64,000 bases of DNA, taken from NCBI GenBank assembly GCA_009835005.1, contig WTFG01000003.1, forward strand, positions 1 through 64,000, read 5' to 3'. Positions 17,201-26,121 of this stretch are shown here, one piece after another. Both the position numbers and the translations under genes were made by a program. A model generated the notes under the pieces. That model did no database searches, was not told the origin of the DNA, and worked only from the letters and a program-made list of their open reading frames with translations. How positions within the stretch are numbered: the stretch's first letter is position 1; each line of letters opens with the position of its first letter. This stretch comes from Flavobacteriaceae bacterium Ap0902 (lineage in GTDB: Bacteria > Bacteroidota > Bacteroidia > Flavobacteriales > Weeksellaceae).

Positions 17201-19630
17201 TTAAAAATCCACCTCAATAGTTTTATGATTTGCAGTGTCCCAATCAAAAATTACTTTAAGCATTTTAGAATTTCCAGTCCAATCAATATTATATTTTCTA
17301 TCATCAATTTTAACTGACTTCGGCTCTTTTTTTAGATTATGTAAAACCAATGCTATATGTTTCACTTGCGTAGCATAGTTTGAGCCAGTTTTTGCAGATA
17401 ACTGGACGATTAAATTATTTCTATCTGTGGCATTACTTTCTATATTTAATAATTCATAAGCTTCTTTTTCAAAGGCCAATCTGGTGACACCGTCATCATT
17501 ATATATATTTGTAGGGTTTAAACGTCCATGCTCATCTACATAACAATTTAAAATTAGTTCAGTCCCATCGTATTCTCTAGTTGATTGCATTGGTTTTGTC
17601 ATAGGAATAATAGCACCCGAACGCACAAAAGTTGGTATATAATCTTCTTTTAAATCGATGGAATAGGTTTTTCCGCCTTTAAATCGAACTCCAGTGTAAA
17701 AATCAATCCAATTGCTTGTACTTGGAAAATATACTTCTAGCTTTTTTTGTTCTGCTTGCTTAATGGGTGCAACTAAAAAATCATCTCCCCATAAATAGGC
17801 AGTATCATCATTGTATAAGAAAAGATTTTCAGGTTCTTCAAAGAATAAAGGACGCATGAGCGGCTGTCCATTTTTATGATTCTCAAACATTAAGTTATAA
17901 TTATACGGTAATAATTTATATCTTAATTCAATAGCATTTTTGGCTATTTCCTTGGTTTCATCACTCCTATAGATTGGCTCACTGGGAACTTCCTCTTGTG
18001 CATGAGGTCTAAATATGGGTTGGAAAACACCGTATTGCAACCATCTCTCATACAATTCCTCATCCAAATAATCTCCAGCGAAACCACCCAAATCACTATG
18101 CATCCACCCGATACCTTGTAACCCCATCTGCAGGGCAATTTCTGGTTGTTTCTGCAATCCACCCCAGGTTCTATTCACATCACCACTCCACGGGACAATA
18201 CCATAACGTTGAGACCCGGAATACCCTGCGCGCATTAATATAAAAGGCCGCAAATTATCATCACTTTCATTATAAGCATCTTGAACTAATCTAGCCCAAT
18301 CATGCCCATAAATATTATGCACTTCTTGTCCATTCCCTTGGGCATGAATAATATCATGTGGATGAACCTCTGGCTCACCTAAATCGCCCCACATGCCATG
18401 CACGCCCATGTTGATTAAACCTTTATAAATATGTTTAAACCAATTATATCCTTTATCAGAATAAATATCTACGATGCCCGTATTTCCAAAGAAAAAATCA
18501 TAGGTATAAGGTTTTCCCTCCTTGTTTTTGGCTAAAACATCTTCCCGAACAGCTTCATCCCATCTATTAGAAGTGGTGAGTATAAAAGGTTCTGTGATTA
18601 AAACTGTCTCTGTATTTAATTGATCTAAATCTTGAATCATTTTCTGTGGCTTTGGAAATGAATCTAAATCAAACTTTAAATTTCCCATATGGCCAAGAAC
18701 CTCTTTGCCAAACCAATATAAATCTAAAATCACCGCATCCACAGGAACATCTTCTTCTCTAAACAATTGGATGGTATTCATCACCTCTTCTTGTGAATGA
18801 TACCCAAATCTACTCGCAAAGTTTCCTAATGCCCAACGTGGAAGCATAGGTTGTTTACCTGTGAGTTTGGTGTAATTTTTAATCAAACCTTGCCAATCAT
18901 TTCCTACGACAATTTGATATGTTTGTCTGCCACTAACAGACTCAAAGATCAAAGTATTATTGGATTGGCTATCTAAATCTAAATATCCATTGGTAGGATT
19001 ATCAAAATGAATTAAATATTGATGGTTAGAAATCACAATCGGCATGGTATAATTCATCAATTCAGAATACTCCTCATAGCCATAATGCGCTCTATTAAAT
19101 AATGGCAAACGGTGTCCTCTACGATTCATACCTAAAGCTCTTGCCCCTGCACCCATCAGAATTTCATCTTCACTAATATTAAATTCTATTTTATGGGTTT
19201 TCTCTGCGATTATATTTTCTTTTACCATGTCTAATGGTTCATGAGCTGACTTAAAATAGCCTCTCTTCTCAGCAATTAATTCCTTGTTGTTTTTTAAATA
19301 TTGAATTTTGAATGGCGCATAATAAATTCTAACTTTTAGATTATCCGTCCCAAAATCCAGAAAATCAACTCCCTCTTTGATAAAAGTTTTATTTAATTTG
19401 TCCTTGATTACAACTGCATGAGATTCAGTATTAAATTCTTCTCCCAGAGGGACAAAATTAGTTTCTAGAATATTTTGATTATAAAACAGAATATAATAGT
19501 CTCCGTCAGATACTTTTATATGTAAAATTTGATTTTCTATCGTATGGTCTTGGTAAACCCTATCCGTATTTTGAGCATTAGATATCACGCAAAAGAATAT
19601 TAATATGATGGTTAGAAGTGACTTTTTCAT
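17201..19630 (-). CDS. GH31 alpha-glucosidase, secreted
   Basis: About 809 residues from the ATG at 19630, which gives a clean signal peptide (MKKSLLTIILIFFCVISNAQ); an open frame extends upstream without homology. Seen: N-terminal galactose-mutarotase-like domain (to about residue 230), then the GH31 barrel with GNFASRFGYHS, AVILDLYWFG, GMWGDLGEPE (Asp as nucleophile), RAGYSGSQRYG, WSGDVNRTWGGL, and WMHSDLGGFAG (Asp as acid/base), and C-terminal beta domains. Family enzymes release glucose from alpha-glucans, with some acting on xylosides. Given glgA/glgC and an amylase nearby, a role in starch or glycogen breakdown is likely but inferred. Confidence 0.92.
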   Translation of the reverse strand: MKKSLLTIILIFFCVISNAQNTDRVYQDHTIENQILHIKVSDGDYYILFYNQNILETNFVPLGEEFNTESHAVVIKDKLNKTFIKEGVDFLDFGTDNLKVRIYYAPFKIQYLKNNKELIAEKRGYFKSAHEPLDMVKENIIAEKTHKIEFNISEDEILMGAGARALGMNRRGHRLPLFNRAHYGYEEYSELMNYTMPIVISNHQYLIHFDNPTNGYLDLDSQSNNTLIFESVSGRQTYQIVVGNDWQGLIKNYTKLTGKQPMLPRWALGNFASRFGYHSQEEVMNTIQLFREEDVPVDAVILDLYWFGKEVLGHMGNLKFDLDSFPKPQKMIQDLDQLNTETVLITEPFILTTSNRWDEAVREDVLAKNKEGKPYTYDFFFGNTGIVDIYSDKGYNWFKHIYKGLINMGVHGMWGDLGEPEVHPHDIIHAQGNGQEVHNIYGHDWARLVQDAYNESDDNLRPFILMRAGYSGSQRYGIVPWSGDVNRTWGGLQKQPEIALQMGLQGIGWMHSDLGGFAGDYLDEELYERWLQYGVFQPIFRPHAQEEVPSEPIYRSDETKEIAKNAIELRYKLLPYNYNLMFENHKNGQPLMRPLFFEEPENLFLYNDDTAYLWGDDFLVAPIKQAEQKKLEVYFPSTSNWIDFYTGVRFKGGKTYSIDLKEDYIPTFVRSGAIIPMTKPMQSTREYDGTELILNCYVDEHGRLNPTNIYNDDGVTRLAFEKEAYELLNIESNATDRNNLIVQLSAKTGSNYATQVKHIALVLHNLKKEPKSVKIDDRKYNIDWTGNSKMLKVIFDWDTANHKTIEVDF

Positions 19631-19696
19631 AAATCTACTTATTAAAAATATAAATTCAGGACAATAATTTGTAAATTTACCAATAAAAGCAATAAG

Positions 19697-20194
19697 ATGA
19701 TTAGCAAAGTTCAAAGTTATTTTTTGGATTACCCATCAGAATCAAAACTATGGGTATTTATGGCAGAACGCCCTTTAATGGCTGCAGAATTAGATGTAGT
19801 AAAAGTATATCTAAACAATTTCATCCCGCAATGGCAGGCTCATGGTGATGCCCTGAAAGCTGGATTCGAACTCATAGACAATCAATTCATTGTAATCACA
19901 GTAGACGAAACTCCTGCAGCAGCATCTGGCTGCTCTATTGATTCTATGACAAGAATCATTAAGGAAATAGAGAACAAATTAGGCATTAGATTTACAGATA
20001 GAATGTTAATTTCTTATGTAGAGGATGGGCAATTAAACACCGTGAAACTTTCAGAATTTAAACAGAGAGTTAAAAATGGTGAAATATCCAAAAACGCCAC
20101 TGTTTATAACAATAGCGTTTCTAATCTATCTGATTTCTGGGATCATTGGAAACAACCCATTATAGAAAGCTGGGCAGCCTCCCTCCTACCATAA
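19697..20194 (+). CDS. Conserved flavobacterial hypothetical protein, 165 aa
   Basis: Short soluble protein. Similar proteins in flavobacteria are often labelled as ABC transporter ATPase, but no Walker A, signature or Walker B motif is present, so that label is not supported. Seen: WVFMAERPLMAAEL, FIPQWQAHGDALKAGFELIDNQFIVITVDE, AASGCSIDSMTRIIKEIE and LISYVEDG, which together give an alpha/beta fold with a single conserved Cys in SGCSID. Starts divergently from the GH31 gene. Function unknown. Confidence 0.8.
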   Translation: MISKVQSYFLDYPSESKLWVFMAERPLMAAELDVVKVYLNNFIPQWQAHGDALKAGFELIDNQFIVITVDETPAAASGCSIDSMTRIIKEIENKLGIRFTDRMLISYVEDGQLNTVKLSEFKQRVKNGEISKNATVYNNSVSNLSDFWDHWKQPIIESWAASLLP

Positions 20195-20207
20195 AATCAA
20201 TATAGAA

Positions 20208-20600
20208 TTAAGCCTTTTTCTCAAGATTATCTGCAATATTTTCTATAAACTTGGTTAAAGGCTTTTTAGCCATCATAGAAATCATCGGGTTAAATTTACC
20301 TTCAAAGTCGATTTTGACTTCAGAGGTTTTCTGGTTACCAGAAATATTTACCTTCATTTCATAGTTAAAATTTTCTGACGGAGATTCAAACAAGATATAT
20401 TCTGGTTCTTTCTTCTCTTTTAGTTTTAAACCAACTTTTGGCAAACCTTTTAATTGAACTTGAAAGCCCTCACCACTTTCATGCACAGAGAAATCTGCTC
20501 CTTCTGGCATTAATTCTTCGTAATTTTTAACATCAGACAGATATTGGTAAGTTTCTTGTTGTGATTTATTTAATTTTACGATTTTACTTTCAAAATTCAT
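20208..20600 (-). CDS. SRPBCC/START-like fold protein, 130 aa
   Basis: Small helix-grip protein: N-terminal strand SKIVKLNKSQQETYQYLSD followed by the helix-turn of the family, alternating strands (FQVQLKGLPKVGLKL, EYILFESP, YEMKVNI, SEVKIDFEGKF) and a long C-terminal helix (PLTKFIENIADNLEKKA). SRPBCC proteins bind hydrophobic ligands in a cavity; ligand and role here are unknown. It is convergent with the preceding gene and divergent from the Nudix hydrolase, an arrangement I believe is common in flavobacteria. Confidence 0.8.
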   Translation of the reverse strand: MNFESKIVKLNKSQQETYQYLSDVKNYEELMPEGADFSVHESGEGFQVQLKGLPKVGLKLKEKKEPEYILFESPSENFNYEMKVNISGNQKTSEVKIDFEGKFNPMISMMAKKPLTKFIENIADNLEKKA

Positions 20601-20648
20601 AGCTATTATTTATATATAATTATATTTCAACGATTAAACTAATATCAA

Positions 20649-21236
20649 ATGTACAAAGTTTTCATTAATAATAAAGCCCTAACTTTTGGTTCTACCAAGG
20701 GAAATGCAGCTAAAAATATTCCATACATGAATGGGGCAGATTTAGACGTCGCCATTGATCTATTGAATCATTCTGCAGAAAACGTACACATTTATTCCAA
20801 CCATATAGAGAAAGTTTGGGCAAAGTTTCAAGATAAGTTTAAAAAAATTCACGCAGCAGGAGGAATCGTTTTAAATACGGATAATCAATTGTTATGGATT
20901 TATAGACTGGGCATGTGGGATCTGCCTAAAGGTAAAATGGAAAAGGGAGAAGACCAAGAAACAACAGCGCTCAGAGAGGTAGAAGAAGAATGTGGAATTA
21001 CGGGTTTAAAAATTAATCATAAAGTTGCAGATACTTTTCACATATATTATCACAAAGAATATATTCTTAAAATCACCCATTGGTTTGAAATGGAGTATCA
21101 TAAGGATGAGAAATTAGTACCCCAGACAGAAGAAGGAATCACGCGTGTGAAATGGTTTGATAAAAAAGATTTAAATGAACCAATTTCTAATACTTATGGA
21201 AATATAAAAGATTTAATTATGCCATATTTAGATTAA
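20649..21236 (+). CDS. Nudix hydrolase
   Basis: 195 residues with an intact Nudix box GKMEKGEDQETTALREVEEECGI (all conserved Gly, Arg-Glu and Glu-Glu positions present) near residues 97-119. The N-terminal 70 residues are an extra domain (MYKVFINNKALTFGS start). Cleaves a nucleoside diphosphate linked to another moiety; substrate cannot be inferred. It overlaps the end of the convergent GlcNAc kinase gene by nine bases. Confidence 0.9.
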   Translation: MYKVFINNKALTFGSTKGNAAKNIPYMNGADLDVAIDLLNHSAENVHIYSNHIEKVWAKFQDKFKKIHAAGGIVLNTDNQLLWIYRLGMWDLPKGKMEKGEDQETTALREVEEECGITGLKINHKVADTFHIYYHKEYILKITHWFEMEYHKDEKLVPQTEEGITRVKWFDKKDLNEPISNTYGNIKDLIMPYLD

Positions 21237-22088
21237 ATATTTGAAGTGATAGGCAACTAATTTATCTATAGGCTTTTGAACCACTTGTCCAATCATTAAA
21301 TTATTGTTCTTGGATACTGCAGATAATATTTCTCTAAAATGATGTGCTATAGAACCAATGAAGTTGATCTCTTCATAATCAAATCTATGATATGGATATA
21401 CTTGATATTCAAAAAACTCTTGAAAGCAATCTGCCACTAAATTTTCTATAAAAGGATGGCGTTTATTTTCTACAGCAAAGGATGCAAATGAAGCTAAATA
21501 AGCATTGGCAGAAGGTTTCTGGTAAATGGTTTCTAACAAATCATCTACCATAAGGTTGTACTTATTTTCAAATTCCGTTTTAATCTCTTCTGGGAACTTA
21601 CCAGCAAAATAACTCCGTAATAAATTTTTACCTATATGGTTTCCAGATCCTTCATCACCTATAACATATCCCAGCGATGGATTAGGTTTTTGAATGGCTT
21701 TTCCATCAAAATAACAAGTGTTGCAACCCGTACCAAGAATACCAACCAAGGTAGGTCTTCCCTTATACGCTGCATAAGCTGCAGCTAGCATATCCCCCTC
21801 AACTTGAATGGTAGCTTTGGTGAACAACTTGCCCAGAACAGATTTAATCAAATTTTGCAGCCTTTCTGTTTGCGCTCCAGCACCATAGTAGTATACCGCT
21901 TTCACATGCTTTCCTATTTTAACTAAATCTTCATTTCCTTTCAGATTAATCAAAATATCCTCAACACTAATTAATAGAGGATTAAATCCAATTGTTTGGG
22001 TTCTATATAATTCTTCTCCTTTTAAATTACTAAATATAAAATCTGTTTTGGTAGATCCTCCGTCTATAATTCCTATTAAATCCATCAA
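21228..22088 (-). CDS. BadF/BadG-type ATPase, N-acetylglucosamine kinase-like
   Basis: ASKHA-fold sugar kinase of 286 residues. Seen: phosphate-1 loop LIGIIDGGSTKTDFIFSN at the N-terminus, GDMLAAAYAAYKGRPTLVGILGTGCNTCYF (phosphate-2 region), and GYVIGDEGSGNHIGKNLL, which is typical of GlcNAc kinases. An ATG three bases downstream (22085) is an alternative start. Located 12 bases after the ROK kinase on the same strand, so the two sugar kinases form a pair, suggesting phosphorylation of free amino sugars and glucose for glycolysis or cell-wall recycling. Confidence 0.85.
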   Translation of the reverse strand: MMDLIGIIDGGSTKTDFIFSNLKGEELYRTQTIGFNPLLISVEDILINLKGNEDLVKIGKHVKAVYYYGAGAQTERLQNLIKSVLGKLFTKATIQVEGDMLAAAYAAYKGRPTLVGILGTGCNTCYFDGKAIQKPNPSLGYVIGDEGSGNHIGKNLLRSYFAGKFPEEIKTEFENKYNLMVDDLLETIYQKPSANAYLASFASFAVENKRHPFIENLVADCFQEFFEYQVYPYHRFDYEEINFIGSIAHHFREILSAVSKNNNLMIGQVVQKPIDKLVAYHFKYLI

Positions 22089-22100
22089 TAAATTTTAAAG

Positions 22101-23066
22101 TTAAGACCAGACAAGAGCACTGGCACCCAAAATTGCTGCATCTGCCTCATTTAATTTGCTGACATATAGTTTAACTTTATTTCTAAAAATAGGGAATAGA
22201 TTTCTTTCCATGTGCATTTTTGCAGGTTTTAGAATATAATCCCCTGCTTGGATAACCCCTCCAAATAATAATATGGCTTCTGGTGAAGAGAACATGACAA
22301 AGTTAGCTAAAGCTTCTCCTAATCTTTGACCAGTATATCTAAAAACCTCCTTGGCTATAGCATCACCTTTTTCTACACATTCAAAAACGGTTTTAGCATT
22401 AATTTCTGATTCCTCATATTGATTGAGCATGGAATTAGGAAATTCTGCACGCATTTTTTTAGCTGTAATCGTGATTCCTGTAGCAGAAGCATAAGCCTCT
22501 AGACTCCCTTCGGATCCAGTGCTCCAATGTTTCCTACCTCCTGGTTTAACAATGGTGTGACCTAATTCTCCTGCAAATCCGTCATGTCCATATATCAATT
22601 GTCCACCAGCGACAATACCACTTCCAACACCCGTACCTAGTGTAATCATAATAAAATCTTTCATCCCTCTTGCGGCACCATACATCATCTCGCCAAGTGC
22701 TGCTGCATTGGCATCATTGGTAATTTTACAAGCATACCCAAATTTCTTGGATATTAAATCTGTCATAGGTATTATGCCATCCCAGACCAAATTGGGTGGA
22801 TTTTCTATATTCCCAGAATAAAAATTTGCATTAGGAGCTCCCACGCCAATACCTGCAATATTTCCAAGGGCTTTAACCTCATCTATCATCGGTTGAATCT
22901 GTGCGTAGAGAGCCTCTACAAAGTCCTTTGGCTTTGGGTAGTCCTTAGTTTTCATTCTACCACTGTTGATGACTTCTCCTCGTTGATTAACTAAACCAAA
23001 CTTGGTATTAGTACCCCCAATATCTATCCCAACTGCGTATTCATTGTGCTTTTCTACTACAGACAT
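22101..23066 (-). CDS. ROK-family sugar kinase (glucokinase-like)
   Basis: 321 residues. Seen: N-terminal ATP loop YAVGIDIGGTNTKFGLVN, ITNDANAAALGE, LGTGVGSGIVAGGQLIYG, ELGHTIVKPGG, and C-terminal SPEAILLFGGV. Length and motifs fit an ATP-dependent glucokinase. Odd: where most ROK proteins have the zinc motif CxCGxxGCxE, this one reads WSTGSEGSLE, so all three zinc-binding Cys are replaced while the Gly and Glu positions remain. Upstream of the GlcNAc kinase-like gene and downstream of gap, from which it is separated by a hairpin. Confidence 0.88.
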   Translation of the reverse strand: MSVVEKHNEYAVGIDIGGTNTKFGLVNQRGEVINSGRMKTKDYPKPKDFVEALYAQIQPMIDEVKALGNIAGIGVGAPNANFYSGNIENPPNLVWDGIIPMTDLISKKFGYACKITNDANAAALGEMMYGAARGMKDFIMITLGTGVGSGIVAGGQLIYGHDGFAGELGHTIVKPGGRKHWSTGSEGSLEAYASATGITITAKKMRAEFPNSMLNQYEESEINAKTVFECVEKGDAIAKEVFRYTGQRLGEALANFVMFSSPEAILLFGGVIQAGDYILKPAKMHMERNLFPIFRNKVKLYVSKLNEADAAILGASALVWS

Positions 23067-23127
23067 ATCTATTAAGTTTCCTGTAAAGATATTAAAATTG
23101 ATTAAAAATAGTTGAAAGTTTAATACA

Positions 23128-23166
23128 TAAAAAAGGGCGACAAAATATAATTTTATCGCCCTTTAA
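23128..23166 (-). terminator. Terminator between gap and the ROK kinase
   Basis: AAAGGGCGA and TCGCCCTTT arms with an A/T-rich inner stem (one C/A mismatch) at about 23132-23164; the A-run at 23128-23133 is the T-run on the minus strand. Placed right after the gap stop. Confidence 0.75.
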
Positions 23167-23180
23167 CTTATTTAATCTTA

Positions 23181-24200
23181 TTATGAAATTAAACCTGCAA
23201 AATATTTTGCTAATCTAACTAATTGTGCCGTATAAGACATTTCGTTATCATACCATGACACAACTTTCACCAATTGTTTACCATCTACTTCCTGAACTGT
23301 AGTGGATAACATATCAAAGTAAGAACCATATTTGATGCCGATGATATCAGAAGAAACGATAGGATCATAAGTGTACCCTAAAGTATCCTTTAACTCTCCA
23401 TCTGCTGCCTCTTTGATAGCATTGTTAATATCTTCTACTGTCACTTTGGTATCTAGTTCTGCAACCAAATCTATAATAGAACCTGTCGCTACAGGTACAC
23501 GCATTGCCATCCCATCTAATCTACCTTTTAATTCTGGCATCACAACACCAACTGCAGTAGCTGCACCTGTGGTAGTAGGTACAATGTTAGCTGCTGCCGC
23601 ACGTGCTCTTCTTAAATCTTTGTGCGGGCTGTCCAAAGTACTTTGATCATTGGTATAGGCGTGCACAGTAGTCATTAAACCATTGACTAAACCAAATTTA
23701 TCATTCAATACTTTTGCTACAGGTGCTAAACAGTTTGTAGTACATGAAGCTCCAGATAACACAGTCTCTGAACCATCTAACACGTCATGATTCACGTTAT
23801 AAACAATCATTTTCATATCACCCTTTCCTGGTGCAGAAATAATTACTTTTTTAGCTCCAGCCTTGATGTGCTTCTCTGCTCCTTCTTTTGAACGGAATAC
23901 TCCTGTACATTCTAAAACTACATCTACATCTAAATCGCCCCAAGGTAAATCCTCTGGATTTCTTTCTGAATATATTGTAATTTCCCTACCATCTACAACA
24001 AGTGAATTTTCCTTAACCTCTAAAGAGTCTGTTTTAAATTGTCCCTGTGTTGTATCATATTTTAATAAATGACCTAAAGTTTTAGCATCGGTTAAATCAT
24101 TAATTGCAACGATATCAAACTCCGGACTATCTTCCATTAATCTGAAAGCTAATCGGCCGATTCTTCCAAAGCCGTTAATTGCTACTTTTACTTTTGACAT
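23181..24200 (-). CDS. gapA: Glyceraldehyde-3-phosphate dehydrogenase
   Basis: Glycolytic type I GAPDH, NAD-dependent, cytoplasmic. Seen: Rossmann [21 protein letters not shown] (the Asp favours NAD), catalytic [19 protein letters not shown] with active Cys, TVHAYTNDQ with catalytic His, and [15 protein letters not shown]. 339 residues, normal. Starts 24 bases after pfkA ends on the same strand, so pfkA-gap is a glycolytic operon. Confidence 0.97.
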   Translation of the reverse strand: MSKVKVAINGFGRIGRLAFRLMEDSPEFDIVAINDLTDAKTLGHLLKYDTTQGQFKTDSLEVKENSLVVDGREITIYSERNPEDLPWGDLDVDVVLECTGVFRSKEGAEKHIKAGAKKVIISAPGKGDMKMIVYNVNHDVLDGSETVLSGASCTTNCLAPVAKVLNDKFGLVNGLMTTVHAYTNDQSTLDSPHKDLRRARAAAANIVPTTTGAATAVGVVMPELKGRLDGMAMRVPVATGSIIDLVAELDTKVTVEDINNAIKEAADGELKDTLGYTYDPIVSSDIIGIKYGSYFDMLSTTVQEVDGKQLVKVVSWYDNEMSYTAQLVRLAKYFAGLIS

Positions 24201-24224
24201 AATGTATATAATTTAAAATGTTAA

Positions 24225-25211
24225 TTATCGGGCCAAAATATCTGCAACCCTGATCAATTCTTGATCTATTTCGTTATGCTTTTGTATTGCCTCATTAAAT
24301 GGTGTAAACATCAAGTTATTACTTCTAATACCAGCCATTACATTCCTCTTACCTTCTAATAACCCTTCAACCGCTCCTATACCTAGGCGACTGGCTAATA
24401 CCCTGTCGGAACATGTGGGGTCACCCCCTCTTTGAATATGTCCTAGAACAGTTACTCTAATATCATATTGAGGATATTTCATCTTGGTAAATTTAGCTAA
24501 ATCATAGACACCACCTAATTCCTCACCTTCCGCTACTACTATAATGTTAGATAACTTCCCAGAACGCTCTCCACGGCTTAATGTTCCAAACAAATCATCT
24601 ATTTCATCCTTTCTTTCTGGAATCAAAATATCCTGAGCTCCTGTGGCAATCCCACTATTCAAAGCAATAAAGCCAGCATCACGTCCCATTACTTCTACAA
24701 AGAACATTCTATTATGTGATGTCGCAGTATCCCTAATTTTATCTATAGCTTCTACTGCAGTATTCAATGCGGTATCATAACCAATAGTAAAATCCGTGCC
24801 AAAAATATCATTATCTATGGTTCCTGGAACACCAATGGTGGGAGTTCCAAATTCTTTTTCAAAAATCATAGCTCCTGTGAAGGAACCATCTCCGCCAATC
24901 ACAACCAATGCATCTATATCATTATCTATGACATTTTGAAAAGCTTTTTTTCTACCTTCTTCTGTTATGAATTCTGGGGATCGGGCAGTCTTTAAAATAG
25001 TTCCACCACGATTAATAATATTACTCACGCTCCGTGGGCCTAATTCCACTACATTATTATCTATTAACCCCTGATATCCTAGTCTAATACCTTTGCAATT
25101 AATTCCATGAAAATTACACGCCCTAACTACAGAACGAATCGCAGCATTCATACCCGGAGCATCTCCTCCTGACGTCATTACTCCAATCGTATGGATTTGC
25201 TTATCTGCCAT
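24225..25211 (-). CDS. pfkA: ATP-dependent 6-phosphofructokinase
   Basis: Phosphorylates fructose-6-phosphate. Seen: MTSGGDAPGMNAAIRSVVR, GGDGSFTGA (Gly at the ATP-discriminating position following GGDGS), PGTIDNDIFGTDFTIGYDTA with catalytic Asp, VMGRDAGFIA and LGHIQRGG. 328 residues, the bacterial allosteric short form. Divergent from the Nudix-type regulator; the 138-bp space holds a tandem repeat that is a good operator candidate. A TATATTTG element on the minus strand close to the start is a likely -7. Confidence 0.97.
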   Translation of the reverse strand: MADKQIHTIGVMTSGGDAPGMNAAIRSVVRACNFHGINCKGIRLGYQGLIDNNVVELGPRSVSNIINRGGTILKTARSPEFITEEGRKKAFQNVIDNDIDALVVIGGDGSFTGAMIFEKEFGTPTIGVPGTIDNDIFGTDFTIGYDTALNTAVEAIDKIRDTATSHNRMFFVEVMGRDAGFIALNSGIATGAQDILIPERKDEIDDLFGTLSRGERSGKLSNIIVVAEGEELGGVYDLAKFTKMKYPQYDIRVTVLGHIQRGGDPTCSDRVLASRLGIGAVEGLLEGKRNVMAGIRSNNLMFTPFNEAIQKHNEIDQELIRVADILAR

Positions 25212-25283
25212 AAAAATATTTTCTGCAAATATAATAATCTTTAGAATTATAGACTGTATGCTGTTTGCAATAATTACTATAAG

Positions 25284-25333
25284 TTTACGTTAAGTTTAAC
25301 ATAAACCAAAAAATTTTACGTTAAGTTTGACAT
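25284..25333. promoter_or_regulatory. Tandem candidate operator between pfkA and the Nudix-type regulator
   Basis: A 19-bp sequence occurs twice as a direct repeat: TTTACGTTAAGTTTAACAT at 25284-25302 and the same with A to G at one position at 25315-25333. Start-to-start distance is 31 bp, close to three helical turns. Each copy contains the dyad GTTAA-GT-TTAAC (one mismatch in copy 2). Copy 2 contains TAAGTTTG, a perfect match to the Bacteroidota -7 pattern TAnnTTTG, so a bound protein would block the regulator's own promoter. Likely bound by the adjacent regulator; inference. Confidence 0.6.
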
Positions 25334-25349
25334 GAGCAAAATTTAATTT

Positions 25350-26045
25350 ATGACAGTTAACCGCAAACTTCTCCACGTTTCTATAGATTGTGTTATTTTT
25401 GGATTTGATGACAATCAACTTCAAGTTCTACTTATAGAACAAGAAAAAATTACAAAAAGCCATATCCCTATGCATGCACTACCTGGGGATCATGTCATAG
25501 AAGGAGAGGGTTTAGATGAAGCGGCAGCTCGTGTTTTAAAAGAACTCACAGGTGTAGAGGGTGTTTATTTAAAGCAATTTAAAGCTTTTGGAAACCCTGA
25601 TAGAATCAAAGACCCCAAGGATAAAATTTGGCTTAGCCATGTGCGCAAAAATCCAGAGGCTCATGTAATTACTATTGGGTACTATTCCTTAGTGAAGATG
25701 AATGAAATTTCTACCATGCCTTCTTCTTTTGCTAAATCTGCTTATTGGGTCAATATACATAATATTCCACCACTGGCATTCGATCATAATGAGATATTTG
25801 AGGCTGGGTTAAACGAACTAAAAAAAGACACCGAAACCAATCATATTAGCATAGAACTTTTGCCTAAAAAATTCACTTTGTCCCAATTGCAGGAACTGTA
25901 TGAAACTATTTTGGAGAAGGAAATAGATAAAAGAAATTTCAGAAAAAACATGAAAAAGAATAATTGTTTGGTTCCACTTAATGAGAAACAAAAAGGAGTG
26001 AGGCATAAACCTGCACAATTATTTACCTTTAAGTTAGATGAATAG
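25350..26045 (+). CDS. Nudix-type transcriptional regulator (NrtR/AraR-like)
   Basis: 231 residues: N-terminal Nudix-like domain (LHVSIDCVIFGFDDNQLQVLLIEQ; KQFKAFGNPDRI; HVITIGYYSLV) and a C-terminal winged helix (LPKKFTLSQLQELYETILEKEID, FRKNMKKNNCLVPL). The Nudix box is degenerate: where catalytic members have REUxEExGU this has RVLKELTGV, so it should bind rather than hydrolyse its ligand. NrtR-family regulators in Bacteroidota control sugar or NAD pathways. Location opposite pfkA-gap and before a secreted amylase suggests control of glycolysis or alpha-glucan use; ligand unknown. Confidence 0.85.
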   Translation: MTVNRKLLHVSIDCVIFGFDDNQLQVLLIEQEKITKSHIPMHALPGDHVIEGEGLDEAAARVLKELTGVEGVYLKQFKAFGNPDRIKDPKDKIWLSHVRKNPEAHVITIGYYSLVKMNEISTMPSSFAKSAYWVNIHNIPPLAFDHNEIFEAGLNELKKDTETNHISIELLPKKFTLSQLQELYETILEKEIDKRNFRKNMKKNNCLVPLNEKQKGVRHKPAQLFTFKLDE

Positions 26046-26065
26046 CTTATTTATATCATAAAATT

Positions 26066-26115
26066 GGTGTACAAATTACACCTTGTAATTTAGTACCTTT
26101 ACAGGTACTAAATTA
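26066..26115. promoter_or_regulatory. Two consecutive inverted repeats before the amylase gene
   Basis: GGTGTA (26066-26071) pairs with TACACC (26077-26082). Then a perfect 13-bp hairpin, TAATTTAGTACCT (26086-26098) with AGGTACTAAATTA (26103-26115), four-base loop, ends seven bases before the ATG. There is no T-run, so it is not a typical terminator; it may be an operator or a 5'-UTR structure affecting translation. Confidence 0.55.
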
Positions 26116-26121
26116 TGTTTC

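Noticed and set aside
17051-17317. Plus-strand open frame of 88 codons between the T9SS protein and the GH31 gene
   Set aside because: Overlaps the 3' end of the GH31 gene on the other strand, low-complexity, no recognizable start context.
19697-20194. ABC transporter ATPase label often given to this small protein
   Set aside because: No Walker A, Walker B or signature motif is present.
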